Below, in pieces: positions 1 to 8,927 of a stretch of 64,000 nucleotides of DNA. Position numbers and translations under genes: made by a program. Each line of letters starts with the position of its first letter. The first letter of the stretch is position 1. Origin of the DNA: Borrelia turcica IST7 (GTDB taxonomy: Bacteria; Spirochaetota; Spirochaetia; Borreliales; Borreliaceae); NCBI RefSeq assembly GCF_003606285.1, contig NZ_CP028884.1, positions 806,001 through 870,000 of the forward strand, in the 5' to 3' direction. The notes below the pieces were generated by a model. It made no database searches. It saw nothing but the letters and a program-made list of their open reading frames with translations, and was not told where the DNA came from.

Positions 1-2
1 TA

Positions 3-734
3 GAAATTTTAAGCAAACTAGGATTTTGGGGAATTGACCTTAATATGGGTTGTCCTAAGAAAAAGATAGTTAAAAAGGGAGTATGTTCTGCTTTAATTTT
101 AAATAAAACCTTAGCTTATGAAATAGTCATGGCTAGTAAGGAGGCGTGTTTAAAATTTGGATTACCTCTTAGCGTAAAGACAAGACATGGATTTTTTTGT
201 TCTGAAGTTGAGGATTGGTTAGGATTTTTACTGGAATTGGGTATTGATATGCTGACAATTCATCCAAGGCTTGCTATCAATCAAAGTGAAGGTGCCATAG
301 ATATTAATGTGTTTGATGAAGTTGTTAAACTTAGAGACAAAATAAATCCTTCTACATTAATTATTGGGAATGGAGATATTTTAAGTTTGGAACAAGCAGT
401 TCAAATTATAAGAGATTATTCTATTGATGGAGTAATGTTTGGGCGTGGAATTTTTAAGAATTTAAATTTATTTAAAAAAGATTCTCCTAACTTTTTGAGT
501 AATAATTTAAATTTTAGATTAAATATATTAAAATTTCATATAAAAGATTTTCATTCTACTTGGAGCCTTACTAAGGATTTTAATAAACTTAAGAAATACT
601 TCAAGATTTATTTTAATGAAAGTGAGAGGAATAGTGAATATTTTCATAATATTATGAGTTCAACTAATTATGAGGAGCTTTTTGAAAATCTAGGTCGAGT
701 GGATTTTAGGGAGATTATGTTAAGTAATGAGTAG
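3..734 (+). CDS. dus: tRNA-dihydrouridine synthase (Dus family), 5' end outside window
   Basis: The reading frame is open from base 3, so the start lies upstream of the window and only the C-terminal ~243 residues are present. Dus enzymes use FMN and NADPH to reduce uridines in tRNA to dihydrouridine. Visible family signatures in order: NMGCPKKKIVKKG around the catalytic cysteine loop, SVKTRHGF (FMN phosphate/tRNA-binding strand), LTIHPR, IIGNGDI, and DGVMFGRG. The C-terminal ~90 residues are the lysine/asparagine-rich helical tail typical of the family. The stop overlaps the start of valS by 8 bases, so the two genes are probably translationally coupled. Which tRNA position is modified cannot be told from this. 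Confidence 0.9.
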   Translation, partial: EILSKLGFWGIDLNMGCPKKKIVKKGVCSALILNKTLAYEIVMASKEACLKFGLPLSVKTRHGFFCSEVEDWLGFLLELGIDMLTIHPRLAINQSEGAIDINVFDEVVKLRDKINPSTLIIGNGDILSLEQAVQIIRDYSIDGVMFGRGIFKNLNLFKKDSPNFLSNNLNFRLNILKFHIKDFHSTWSLTKDFNKLKKYFKIYFNESERNSEYFHNIMSSTNYEELFENLGRVDFREIMLSNE

Positions 735-3351
735 TAAGGTTTCAGAAAAATATGATTCTAAGGTTTTTGAAGATAGAATTTATAAGAAATGGCTAGATAA
801 TGGGGTTTTTAGTCCCAATGATAGCTTTAAACACAAATTTAGCATGGTAGCTCCTCCTCCAAATGTTACAGGCATTCTTCATATGGGACATGCTCTTAAT
901 TTTACCTTGCAGGATATTCTTATTCGCTACAAGAGAATGAAAGGGAATAATACACTTTGGCTTTTTGGAACAGACCATGCTGGGATTGCGACTCAATCAG
1001 TTTTTGAAAAACAGCTTAAAGAGCTTGGAAAGAATAAAGATGATTTTACTCGTGAAGAATTTATTGATGAAATTTTTAAATTAAAGGACAAGCATAGAGA
1101 AATAATTGTTAGCCAGATAGAAAAGCTTGGAGCTTCTTATGACCATTCAAGAGAGAGATTTACTCTTGATGAGGAAGCTTGTAGAGCTGTTAATAAAGCA
1201 TTTGTTGATTTGTATAATAAGGGGTTGATTTATAAGGGGGAATATCTTGTAAATCTTGATCCTGGTACTGGAAGCGTTGTTAGCGACGAAGAAGTTGAGT
1301 ATATAGAAATTGTTGGGAAAATTTATTTTATTAAGTATTTATTAGATGATGGTAATTTTATTGAGGTTGCAACTACTAGACCTGAGACTATGTTTGGAGA
1401 TGTAGCTGTTGCTGTTAATCCTATTGATGATAGGTATAAGTCTCTGATTGGTAGAGAGGTTATAGTTCCTATTGCAAATAGAAAGGTTAAGATAATAGGG
1501 GATAGCTATGTTGATATGGAATTTGGTAGTGGTGCCTTAAAAATAACGCCTGCACATGATCCTAATGATTTTGAAATTTCAAAAAGGCATGATATCCCTA
1601 AAATAAATATCTTAAATAAGAATGCAAAACTTAATGAAAATGTTCCCGTTGAATATCAGGGATTAAGTGTAAGAGATGCAAGAGCTAAGATAGAAAAAGA
1701 TTTAAAGAATAAAGGGTTATTAATAGATGTTAAGAGTCATAAACATCAAGTTGGGCATTGTCATAGGTCTGGAGAGGTTATTGAACCTTATTTGTCAAAT
1801 CAGTGGTTTGTGAGAATGAAACCTTTGGCTTGTAATGCTTTAAAGGCTTTAGAAAATGATGAGATTAGATTTTATCCTAAAAAGTGGGAGAATACGTATA
1901 AGCATTGGTTATTAAATATTAGGGATTGGTGTATATCTAGACAGTTGGTTTGGGGACACAGAATTCCTGCTTGGTATGATATCAAGACGGGAGATGTTGT
2001 TGTTAGTGAGCATGACCCTTCATTAAGTGAGAAGTATAAAGATAGGCATTTTACTAGAGATCCTGATGTACTTGATACTTGGTTTTCTTCTTGGTTATGG
2101 CCATTTTCTTCGCTTGGATGGCCAGAGGCTACCCTTGATTTTAAGAATTATTATCCTACAAATACTTTAATTACTGCGTATGACATAATATTTTTTTGGG
2201 TAGCAAGGATGGTTATGGCAGGGCTTGAATTTACAGGTCAGGTTCCGTTTAGGGATATATACATAACACCTCTTTTAAGAGACAAACAGGGTAGAAAGAT
2301 GTCAAAATCTTTAGGTAATGGAATAGATCCTCTTAAAATTATCAATGAATACGGAAGTGATGCTTTGCGTTTTACTGTTTCGTTTTTATCTGTACAGGGA
2401 CAGGATTTAAATATTGATACTAAAGATTTTATGTTTGGCGCTAAGTTTGTAAATAAAGTATTTAATGCATCTAAATTCATTTTATCAAATTTAGATGGCA
2501 GGGTTATGTCAGACAGATTAGATTTAGACGATATTGATAAGTGGTTACTTGCAAGTTTAAATTCTACTATTGTTTCTCTAGAATGGGCGTTTAAAAATTA
2601 TAAGTATAATGAGGCTACAAAAGCAGTATATGAATTCTTTTGGAATGATTTTTGTGATTGGTATATTGAAATTAGTAAAATTAATTTGAACAGTAAAGAT
2701 AATAATATTCAAAATATGACTATTTGTAAGTTGATTTTTTTCCTTGAAAAATCTTTACTTTTAATGCATCCTTTTCTACCTTTTATTACTGAAGAGATTT
2801 ATTCCAAACTTCCATCTTCAAATGGTATATTAGCTTTGAAAAGTTATCCTGAGACTACAAATATGGGAGAGTTTAGGGAAGAATTTGAAAGTTTTAATTC
2901 GTTTAAAGATTTTATTATATCTATTAGAACTCTTAGAAGTGAATTTAATATAGTACCAAATATTCGGATGAATGTTACCTTAAAGTTTGATAATTCTTTT
3001 AAATATGAGAGATATTTTAAGGATCATGAACATATTGCAAAGAAACTTATTAACTTTGATTGCGTATTTTACAATGAGAAATATGAAAATATGATAGGCG
3101 TACCTAATGTTGGTTTTGAAAGTTTTGCAGACATTAAGGGTTTAATAGATACTGATAAAGAACTATCAAGGCTTTCTAAGCAATTAGAGAAGTATGAAAG
3201 ACTTAAATCTTCAACTTTAGAGAAGCTTAAAAATCAAAATTTCTTGTCAAATGCACCTAACGAGATTGTTGAGCTAGAGAAATCGAAATTGGAAGAGTTT
3301 GATTCTTTTATATTAAAAATTAGTAATTACATTAATAATTTAAGAGAATAG
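727..3351 (+). CDS. valS: valyl-tRNA synthetase
   Basis: Charges tRNA-Val with valine in the cytoplasm. It is a class I synthetase of 874 residues, normal for the family. The HIGH-type motif is in PPPNVTGILHMGHAL near residue 42. The editing (CP1) domain carries the TTRPETMFGD motif. The KMSKS loop is GRKMSKSLGNGIDP near residue 520. An anticodon-binding helical domain follows, and the last ~70 residues form the basic coiled-coil arm characteristic of ValRS. The ATG overlaps the upstream dus stop. Its 3' end overlaps the convergent minus-strand gene by 20 bases, so no terminator separates them. Confidence 0.98.
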   Translation: MSSKVSEKYDSKVFEDRIYKKWLDNGVFSPNDSFKHKFSMVAPPPNVTGILHMGHALNFTLQDILIRYKRMKGNNTLWLFGTDHAGIATQSVFEKQLKELGKNKDDFTREEFIDEIFKLKDKHREIIVSQIEKLGASYDHSRERFTLDEEACRAVNKAFVDLYNKGLIYKGEYLVNLDPGTGSVVSDEEVEYIEIVGKIYFIKYLLDDGNFIEVATTRPETMFGDVAVAVNPIDDRYKSLIGREVIVPIANRKVKIIGDSYVDMEFGSGALKITPAHDPNDFEISKRHDIPKINILNKNAKLNENVPVEYQGLSVRDARAKIEKDLKNKGLLIDVKSHKHQVGHCHRSGEVIEPYLSNQWFVRMKPLACNALKALENDEIRFYPKKWENTYKHWLLNIRDWCISRQLVWGHRIPAWYDIKTGDVVVSEHDPSLSEKYKDRHFTRDPDVLDTWFSSWLWPFSSLGWPEATLDFKNYYPTNTLITAYDIIFFWVARMVMAGLEFTGQVPFRDIYITPLLRDKQGRKMSKSLGNGIDPLKIINEYGSDALRFTVSFLSVQGQDLNIDTKDFMFGAKFVNKVFNASKFILSNLDGRVMSDRLDLDDIDKWLLASLNSTIVSLEWAFKNYKYNEATKAVYEFFWNDFCDWYIEISKINLNSKDNNIQNMTICKLIFFLEKSLLLMHPFLPFITEEIYSKLPSSNGILALKSYPETTNMGEFREEFESFNSFKDFIISIRTLRSEFNIVPNIRMNVTLKFDNSFKYERYFKDHEHIAKKLINFDCVFYNEKYENMIGVPNVGFESFADIKGLIDTDKELSRLSKQLEKYERLKSSTLEKLKNQNFLSNAPNEIVELEKSKLEEFDSFILKISNYINNLRE

Positions 3352-4186
3352 TTTTGGATTTGTTAGGTGAATATGATAAATGGTTAAATATTATTGTCAT
3401 TATTTTGTCGCATTCATTTAATAAAGATGAAAATATATATCTATTAAATTCTTCTTCATGCCAATTCTTGACATGACACGCCTCGTTTCCTATATCTCTT
3501 ATGTAGTGCATGCTATTTCTTAAAGTATCTATATTTTCAGTAGTTAAGTAAGGTTTGATTTCAAATAGGAATATTTCTATGTTGCTATAAAGGCTTTTAT
3601 TAAGTTTTATTTCTGGATTTAATATTTTAGAATATCTTATTATTATATATTCAAGCCACAATCTAAGAATCTGTATTCCACTTCTTATGTAAATTTCAGC
3701 AATTTTCTTCGCTTGATTGTAATAAAAATAAGATGTTTCTGATATATCTTTAAAAAGATTAGATTTTACATCTCTAATTAAATTTGATTCAACTTGTTTT
3801 AATAGGATGCCATTATGTTTAGTAAGTACATGATTAGGTTCTGTTATAAAATCTTTTTGATAATAGGAATTTCTCCTTGAAGAAGAAAGGCGTTGCCATA
3901 AAGGACATAGTTGCCACTCTAGATTTGGCAATAGATTGTATTGTAATCTATTGCTTTCTTTCCTTCTAATGGATTGTTTACTTATAGATTTAAATGGGAT
4001 GGGCTCAGGTTCTCTTAATAGACTATGATATTGAGTAAATATACGACTAGATTCTGTAGGTTCCATGAATTTTTGTTGAAAGCTTGTTATTAAGGGGCTT
4101 GTGTTCCACTCTAGGCATGGAAATAGTTCAATTTGTTCTTTATTGTTTTCCTTTTTTTGAATAAATTTTTTATTTAGGTAATTCAT
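3332..4186 (-). CDS. DUF4145/HEPN-like protein with duplicated N-terminal unit, function unknown
   Basis: A 284-residue cytoplasmic-looking protein that I cannot assign to a pathway. The C-terminal half is helical and contains LRNSMHYIRDIGNEACH, which resembles the IR..GN.A.H motif of DUF4145 (a HEPN-like fold often found near nucleic-acid or defence genes). The N-terminal ~125 residues hold a tandem duplication with a period of exactly 64 residues: LFPCLEWNTSPL at 21-32 and LLPNLEWQLCPL at 85-96, with flanking matches. The start lies three bases after the mnmC1-like stop, in the same frame, with AAGGAT as ribosome binding site, so it is co-transcribed with that tRNA-modification gene. The 3' end overlaps valS. 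Domain call moderate, function unknown. Confidence 0.7.
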   Translation of the reverse strand: MNYLNKKFIQKKENNKEQIELFPCLEWNTSPLITSFQQKFMEPTESSRIFTQYHSLLREPEPIPFKSISKQSIRRKESNRLQYNLLPNLEWQLCPLWQRLSSSRRNSYYQKDFITEPNHVLTKHNGILLKQVESNLIRDVKSNLFKDISETSYFYYNQAKKIAEIYIRSGIQILRLWLEYIIIRYSKILNPEIKLNKSLYSNIEIFLFEIKPYLTTENIDTLRNSMHYIRDIGNEACHVKNWHEEEFNRYIFSSLLNECDKIMTIIFNHLSYSPNKSKTILLNY

Positions 4187-4189
4187 TAA

Positions 4190-4864
4190 TTAATCCTTTT
4201 GCGATTTTATCATATGTCTTTTATTCTTAAATCCTTTTACTTTAGAATAATTAAAATTTGCAAGTTTTAATCCTTCTTTTACAATTTTGGACGAAGAAAA
4301 TGTTGCAAGTTTTGTGCCTACTTTGCTCTTTTGCGAAATTAAAGTAAATATTTCCTTACTCCACATTCTGGGATTTTTGCTAGGATTAAATCCATCTAGG
4401 AACCAATAGTCTATATACTTGGGAATCTCTTTAATTTTTTCCTTAGCGTCTCCAACTAATATTTTTAAATTAACTTTGTCTGTTATTTTTAGCTTTATGT
4501 TTTTTTTGGGTAGACTTGGGTAATTTTTGAGTAGTGACCGAAAATAATTTAATTCTTGGCTAAAAAACTTTGATATTTCTTTTATTTTCTCTTTTCTTAC
4601 TGGAAACTTTTCAATTGAATAGTAATTAATCTTTGTTTTAATATCGTTTTCTTTTAAGTGTTTTAAAAGTGCTATGAAGTTAAGTCCAGTTCCAAAGCCC
4701 AATTCTGCAATATTTACAGTTTCTAAATGTAAAAGCTCTTTGTCTAGATCACAACCCTTAATGAATACATAAGTGCTTTCTTCGAGTCCGTATTGTGGAT
4801 GATAATAAATATCATCAAATTTATTTGAATATAGAGTCTTATCTTTAAATACTAATTTATTCAT
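4190..4864 (-). CDS. mnmD: tRNA mnm5U34 methyltransferase, MnmC1 (MnmD)-like
   Basis: A 224-residue SAM-dependent methyltransferase matching the N-terminal half of bifunctional MnmC. It would methylate aminomethyl-uridine at the tRNA wobble position, after MnmE/MnmG act. Evidence: the SAM-binding loop IAELGFGTGLNFIALL near residue 55 and the diagnostic block YWFLDGFNPSKNPRMWSKEIF. The protein stops where the methyltransferase domain ends, so the oxidoreductase half is absent; a candidate for it lies 17 kb away at 21663-22760. It is followed at once by the DUF4145-like gene. No strong ribosome binding site precedes its ATG. Stand-alone MnmD proteins occur in several phyla. Confidence 0.85.
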   Translation of the reverse strand: MNKLVFKDKTLYSNKFDDIYYHPQYGLEESTYVFIKGCDLDKELLHLETVNIAELGFGTGLNFIALLKHLKENDIKTKINYYSIEKFPVRKEKIKEISKFFSQELNYFRSLLKNYPSLPKKNIKLKITDKVNLKILVGDAKEKIKEIPKYIDYWFLDGFNPSKNPRMWSKEIFTLISQKSKVGTKLATFSSSKIVKEGLKLANFNYSKVKGFKNKRHMIKSQKD

Positions 4865-5019
4865 TAGCTAATATTTTGGATTTAAAAGAAATCCCAAGTG
4901 AAAGATTTTCATTTTTAAGAATAATATAATAGAATATCATACCTAAATTTGAATTGTTTGATTAGAATAATATGAATTAACCAATAGCTTTTTGAATAAG
5001 CCTTAAAATTTTGTCTTAA

Positions 5020-5048
5020 GAGAAACTAAGATAAAAACTTAGTTTCTC
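5020..5048 (-). terminator. stem-loop after groES
   Basis: A perfect 11-bp stem (GAGAAACTAAG at 5020-5030 and its complement at 5038-5048) with a 7-base loop starts three bases after the groES stop. On the minus strand it is followed by a mixed AT stretch with only short T runs. It is probably the groES terminator, or an mRNA 3'-end protector. The rest of the 187-base gap down to the mnmC1-like gene shows no other clear signal. Confidence 0.65.
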
Positions 5049-5051
5049 AGT

Positions 5052-5324
5052 TTATTCTTCTATAATAGCTATAATCTCTTTTGCCTTTAAAATAAGGTGT
5101 TCCTTATCCTCAATCTTAACAGCAGCTCCAGCATACTTTTCATAAAGCACAGTATCCCCAACCTTAACAGTAATTTCTTCCTTATTAGAGCCAATAGCTA
5201 TAACTGTTCCAATATTTGTTTTCTCTTTTGCATTCTCTGGTATATATAATCCTGAGATTGTTTTACTCTCAGCTTCTTTTATCTTTATTAAAACTCTATC
5301 AGCTAAAGGTTTAATATTTTTCAT
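5052..5324 (-). CDS. groES: co-chaperonin GroES (Hsp10)
   Basis: A 90-residue cap of the GroEL chaperonin, standard length. The N-terminus [16 protein letters not shown] and the mobile loop [24 protein letters not shown] are typical, as is the C-terminal [30 protein letters not shown] block. It is alone, with groEL not adjacent; in B. burgdorferi groEL is known to be elsewhere on the chromosome. A good ribosome binding site (AAGGAGATG) and a sigma-70-type promoter precede it. I see no CIRCE inverted repeat upstream, so HrcA control is not evident here. Confidence 0.97.
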   Translation of the reverse strand: MKNIKPLADRVLIKIKEAESKTISGLYIPENAKEKTNIGTVIAIGSNKEEITVKVGDTVLYEKYAGAAVKIEDKEHLILKAKEIIAIIEE

Positions 5325-5353
5325 TTAAAACATCTCCTTGATTTGATAATATA

Positions 5354-5383
5354 ATATTACGAAAAAGTGAAGTATTAAGTCAA
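5354..5383 (-). promoter_or_regulatory. sigma-70-type promoter of groES
   Basis: On the minus strand TTGACT (5378-5383) and TAATAT (5354-5359) are separated by 18 bases, about 30 bases upstream of the groES start. The element lies in the divergent gap before the ABC-F gene, so transcription of the two genes starts back to back. Confidence 0.75.
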
Positions 5384-5465
5384 TATGTTTAGAGTATGCT
5401 TGAAACTTATTCTAATTTTAAAGATAATTCTTTTAATAAAATACAAGTTTAGGTGGGGAAATAGG

Positions 5466-7097
5466 TTGATAACAGTAAGTAATTTAGAAGTTGCATTTGG
5501 AGAGAGAATTTTATTTAAAGATGTTAATATTAAATTTGCTCCTGGAAATTGTTACGGAATCATTGGGGCTAATGGGGCAGGAAAGAGTACTTTTTTAAAA
5601 GTTTTAGGAGGAACTATTGAGGCTAGTAAAGGTGATGTTTTTATTCCTAAAAATCAAAGAATGGCCGTACTTGAGCAAAATCAATTTGCTTATGATAATT
5701 TTAAGGTAATTGATACTGTTATAATGGGGCATAAGAAGCTTTATGCTGTTCAAAAGGAAAAGGATGAAATTTACGAGAAGCCTGATTTTAGTGATGAGGA
5801 TGGCATTAGAGCTGGAGAGCTTGAGGCCGAATTTGCTGAACTTGGAGGTTATGAGGCTGAATCTGAGGCTGCAGTGCTTCTTAAGGGACTAGGGATAGAA
5901 GAATCAATCCATGGTAGCTTAATGAGAGATATTGAGGGGGCTTTAAAAGTAAGGGTCTTATTAGCACAAGCTCTTTTTGGTGATCCTGACATATTACTTC
6001 TTGATGAGCCTACTAACAATCTTGATATTCAGTCAATTAAGTGGTTGGAAGAATTTTTGATTGACTTTGAAAATACTGTTATTGTTGTATCGCATGATAG
6101 ACACTTTTTAAATCAAGTTTGTACTCATATTGTTGATATTGATTATGGAAAAATTCAAGTTTATCTTGGTAATTATGATTTTTGGTATGAAACTAGTCAA
6201 ATTTTGAATAAGCAATTAAAAGATGCTAAGAAAAGATCTGAAGAAAAAATTGCAGAACTTAAAACTTTTATTCAAAGGTTTTCAAGTAACGCGTCAAAGT
6301 CTAGGCAAGCGACTTCAAGAAAAAAGTTAATTGATAAGATTAAAATTGAAGATTTAAAGCCTTCTTCTAGAAAATTTCCTTATGTTAACTTTAAGAGCGA
6401 AAGAGAGCTTGGGAAAAATGTTCTTACAGTTAAGAATTTAACTAGAGAATTTGAAGGACAGCATATTCTAAATAAGTTTAGCATTGTAGTGGAGCCTGGT
6501 CAAAAGGTTGTGTTTTTAGGTAGTCCAATTTCAGCAAGTTTTCTTTTTGACATAATTACTAATGAAGATAGAAATTATAAAGGACATTATGAGTGGGGTT
6601 CTACGGTTAAGTTTGCCTATTTTAATAGAGACAATGAAAAATATTTTAATTTAGATTTAAGTTTGGTAGATTGGTTAAGACAGTATTCAAAGGAGCAAGA
6701 TGAAACTTATATTAGAGGATTTTTAGGAAGAATGCTTTTTAGTCAAGATGAAGCTTTAAAGAAAGTTAGTGTTCTCTCAGGGGGCGAGAAGGTTAGGTGT
6801 ATGCTTTCAAAGATAATGCTTAGTGGAGCTAATGTATTATTGTTAGACCAGCCAACCAATCATTTAGATCTTGAAGCTATTACATCCCTAAACACGGGAC
6901 TTCAGGAATTTAAAGGAGTTGTTTTGTTTACATCTCATGACCATCAGTTTATTGACACTATTGCTAATAGAATTATTGAATTTACACCAAATGGGATCAT
7001 TGATCGTTACATGACTTTTTCAGAATATGTTGATGACTTTAAAGTTAGAGAGATGAGAAATGAGCTTTATGGGGGGCAGTCTAGTTTAACACTTTAA
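5466..7097 (+). CDS. ybiT: ABC-F family ATPase, YbiT type, with degenerate second ATP site
   Basis: A soluble twin-ATPase protein of the ABC-F family, whose members act on the ribosome rather than as transporters. Similarity to E. coli YbiT as I recall it is strong throughout. I start at TTG 5466 (AGGTGGGG upstream), giving 543 residues; an upstream ATG would add an implausible hydrophobic leader. Domain 1 has Walker A GANGAGKST (34-42) and Walker B with Glu181, but a non-canonical signature IEGALK (156-161). The inter-domain linker has the family's NASKSRQATSR. Domain 2 has an intact LSGGEK (437-442) but GSPISASF (352-359) in place of Walker A, and Gln462 in LLLDQPTNHLD where the catalytic Glu belongs. 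One composite ATP site is therefore complete and the other dismantled. Confidence 0.93.
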   Translation: MITVSNLEVAFGERILFKDVNIKFAPGNCYGIIGANGAGKSTFLKVLGGTIEASKGDVFIPKNQRMAVLEQNQFAYDNFKVIDTVIMGHKKLYAVQKEKDEIYEKPDFSDEDGIRAGELEAEFAELGGYEAESEAAVLLKGLGIEESIHGSLMRDIEGALKVRVLLAQALFGDPDILLLDEPTNNLDIQSIKWLEEFLIDFENTVIVVSHDRHFLNQVCTHIVDIDYGKIQVYLGNYDFWYETSQILNKQLKDAKKRSEEKIAELKTFIQRFSSNASKSRQATSRKKLIDKIKIEDLKPSSRKFPYVNFKSERELGKNVLTVKNLTREFEGQHILNKFSIVVEPGQKVVFLGSPISASFLFDIITNEDRNYKGHYEWGSTVKFAYFNRDNEKYFNLDLSLVDWLRQYSKEQDETYIRGFLGRMLFSQDEALKKVSVLSGGEKVRCMLSKIMLSGANVLLLDQPTNHLDLEAITSLNTGLQEFKGVVLFTSHDHQFIDTIANRIIEFTPNGIIDRYMTFSEYVDDFKVREMRNELYGGQSSLTL

Positions 7098-7129
7098 TAG
7101 GGGTTGATTGTTTTAGGATATTTATAATT

Positions 7130-8803
7130 TTGATTAAGAATTTTTATGTCTTTGTGTTTTTTATTTCTTATTTTTCTCTTTCAGCAGACGTTGATCTTTA
7201 TTTTCAGAGAGCTTTAACAGGAAAAATAATAGGCAGTCCTATTTTAGATGAAAGGCGTAATACGATTACAGTATTGACCAAAGATAAGTGGCTTTTAACT
7301 TATAATATGTCTTTGGAGAAAAAGTATTCTTATAGAATAGATAGAACTCCTTATCCCTTTCTCTTAAAGGATTTTGATAATGGATATTATGTTATTACAG
7401 TTCGTAATGAAGTTCAAAAGATTAGAAGGGGGCGACTTGCTTGGAAATATAGACTAAGCTCTTCTCCTATAAAAGCTCCCTCAATAGGTAATGGCTATAT
7501 TTTAATTCCTCAGAGTGATTCAAGAGTTGTTGCACTAAGACTTAGTGATGGTCATAAAATTTTTGAGGTAAATATAGAAGGAAAAGCAGCAACTTCTGCT
7601 GTTGTTCTTGAGAATGGTAATTTTTATATTGCAAATGAAAATTGTACAATGTTTTCTTTCAGTTCTTTAGGGAAAAGCCTATGGAGTGTTCCTCTTATAT
7701 CTTATCCCAATGTATTTATGATAAATACTAATAGTGAGATTATTGTAGGACATCAATCTGGTGATATTGTTATTTATGATAGTGATGCAGGGGAGGTTTT
7801 AGGCGCTCTTACTCTAGATCATCCTATTAATTTTTTGTTTGAAAAATTTAACGGGGAGTATGTTGCAGTATCTAATGTTGGAGTTTTATTTAATTTAAGT
7901 AGAAATCTTGAGATTAGATTCACTAAGCATTTAGGATTTAATGTAAAAGAGGCTATCCTTTATAATAATCAAAATCTTTTTATTGCGATAAAACCTAATG
8001 GGGCTTTATCTCTTAATGAATATTTCGAGCCAGTTGATAGATATGATAATATGAAAGAAGTATCTGGGCTTAGTGCTAATTTTGGAGTAATTGCTACAGG
8101 TGGGCTTAATTGGATAGTAACTACTTATTATTATGAATATAAAGATGAACTTGATGTTAAAATTTGGAATCATCCATTAGGTAATAGATATCATCAAAAT
8201 AGAATAGATTACAGGGAAAGGTCTTTAGTAGATTATGAGGAAATTTATTTGTCTCTTGATGAAATGTTAAATGCTGAATATAGTAGGAGTGCTTATAATA
8301 AATTTATAAATACGCTAGATTCTCTGGCTATCAGGTATGGCAATCTCCCAAAGAAATATTTAGATTTATATAAAAAAGCTTTTAATAATTGGCTTTCCCC
8401 TAAGGATGGAGTTGATAGAATAGCACAAAGGGGAGAGCTTTATAAGTATTTTATGTATGTTAATGATGAATCTTCAATTAAGAGTTTTATAAATATGGCA
8501 ATTAAAGAAAAGGATATCAGTAATATAATTGAATTAGTTAAAAATGTTGCTAAGTTTGAGTATTATCATGGGCAGGATGGTCTTGTGTATAGTTATATGC
8601 AGTATGTCATATTAAATTATCAAGGAAATTTAGACATAGCATATGCTGTTCTTTTAAATTTGCGAAAAATAATTTTAAACTCTACAGAAGACACACTTAA
8701 AGTATATAGGGATAAATGTTTGACTTTATTGAAGTTTATAAAAAGGCAAAATTTTTCTGAGAAAATTAATAAACATATTAATGAAATTATTGCTGTTCTT
8801 TAA
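7130..8803 (+). CDS. exported beta-propeller (PQQ-like repeat) protein, function unknown
   Basis: 557 residues. A hydrophobic N-terminus (FYVFVFFISYFSLSA) followed by a polar region fits a cleaved signal peptide, so the protein probably acts in the periplasm. Residues ~25-360 are beta-rich with PQQ/YncE-like repeats (for example LAWKYRLSSSPIKAPSIGNGYILIP, and VVALRLSDGHKIFEVNIEGKAATSAV). The last ~190 residues are helical. The TTG start has AGGAT only loosely placed upstream. It lies 32 bases after the ABC-F gene and 124 bases before the p83/100 gene. No enzymatic motif is visible; a scaffold or envelope-assembly role is only a guess. Confidence 0.8.
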   Translation: MIKNFYVFVFFISYFSLSADVDLYFQRALTGKIIGSPILDERRNTITVLTKDKWLLTYNMSLEKKYSYRIDRTPYPFLLKDFDNGYYVITVRNEVQKIRRGRLAWKYRLSSSPIKAPSIGNGYILIPQSDSRVVALRLSDGHKIFEVNIEGKAATSAVVLENGNFYIANENCTMFSFSSLGKSLWSVPLISYPNVFMINTNSEIIVGHQSGDIVIYDSDAGEVLGALTLDHPINFLFEKFNGEYVAVSNVGVLFNLSRNLEIRFTKHLGFNVKEAILYNNQNLFIAIKPNGALSLNEYFEPVDRYDNMKEVSGLSANFGVIATGGLNWIVTTYYYEYKDELDVKIWNHPLGNRYHQNRIDYRERSLVDYEEIYLSLDEMLNAEYSRSAYNKFINTLDSLAIRYGNLPKKYLDLYKKAFNNWLSPKDGVDRIAQRGELYKYFMYVNDESSIKSFINMAIKEKDISNIIELVKNVAKFEYYHGQDGLVYSYMQYVILNYQGNLDIAYAVLLNLRKIILNSTEDTLKVYRDKCLTLLKFIKRQNFSEKINKHINEIIAVL

Positions 8804-8927
8804 ACTATTTTTTGATAAGTTTGAAGTTTTGATTTTAAATAGTACTTGTTATGTTAAAATTTAGGTTTAAATTTATTCTTATTTAGTTAATAATAGGAAT
8901 ATAATTAACTATAGGAGAATTTTTGTT

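Noticed and set aside
5325-5384. Possible CIRCE (HrcA) operator upstream of groES
   Set aside because: I looked for the TTAGCACTC-N9-GAGTGCTAA repeat and found no match in the upstream region.
5385-5465. N-terminal extension of the ABC-F protein from ATG 5385
   Set aside because: It overlaps the groES promoter region and adds a hydrophobic leader not found in ABC-F proteins. TTG 5466 follows a good ribosome binding site and matches the family start.
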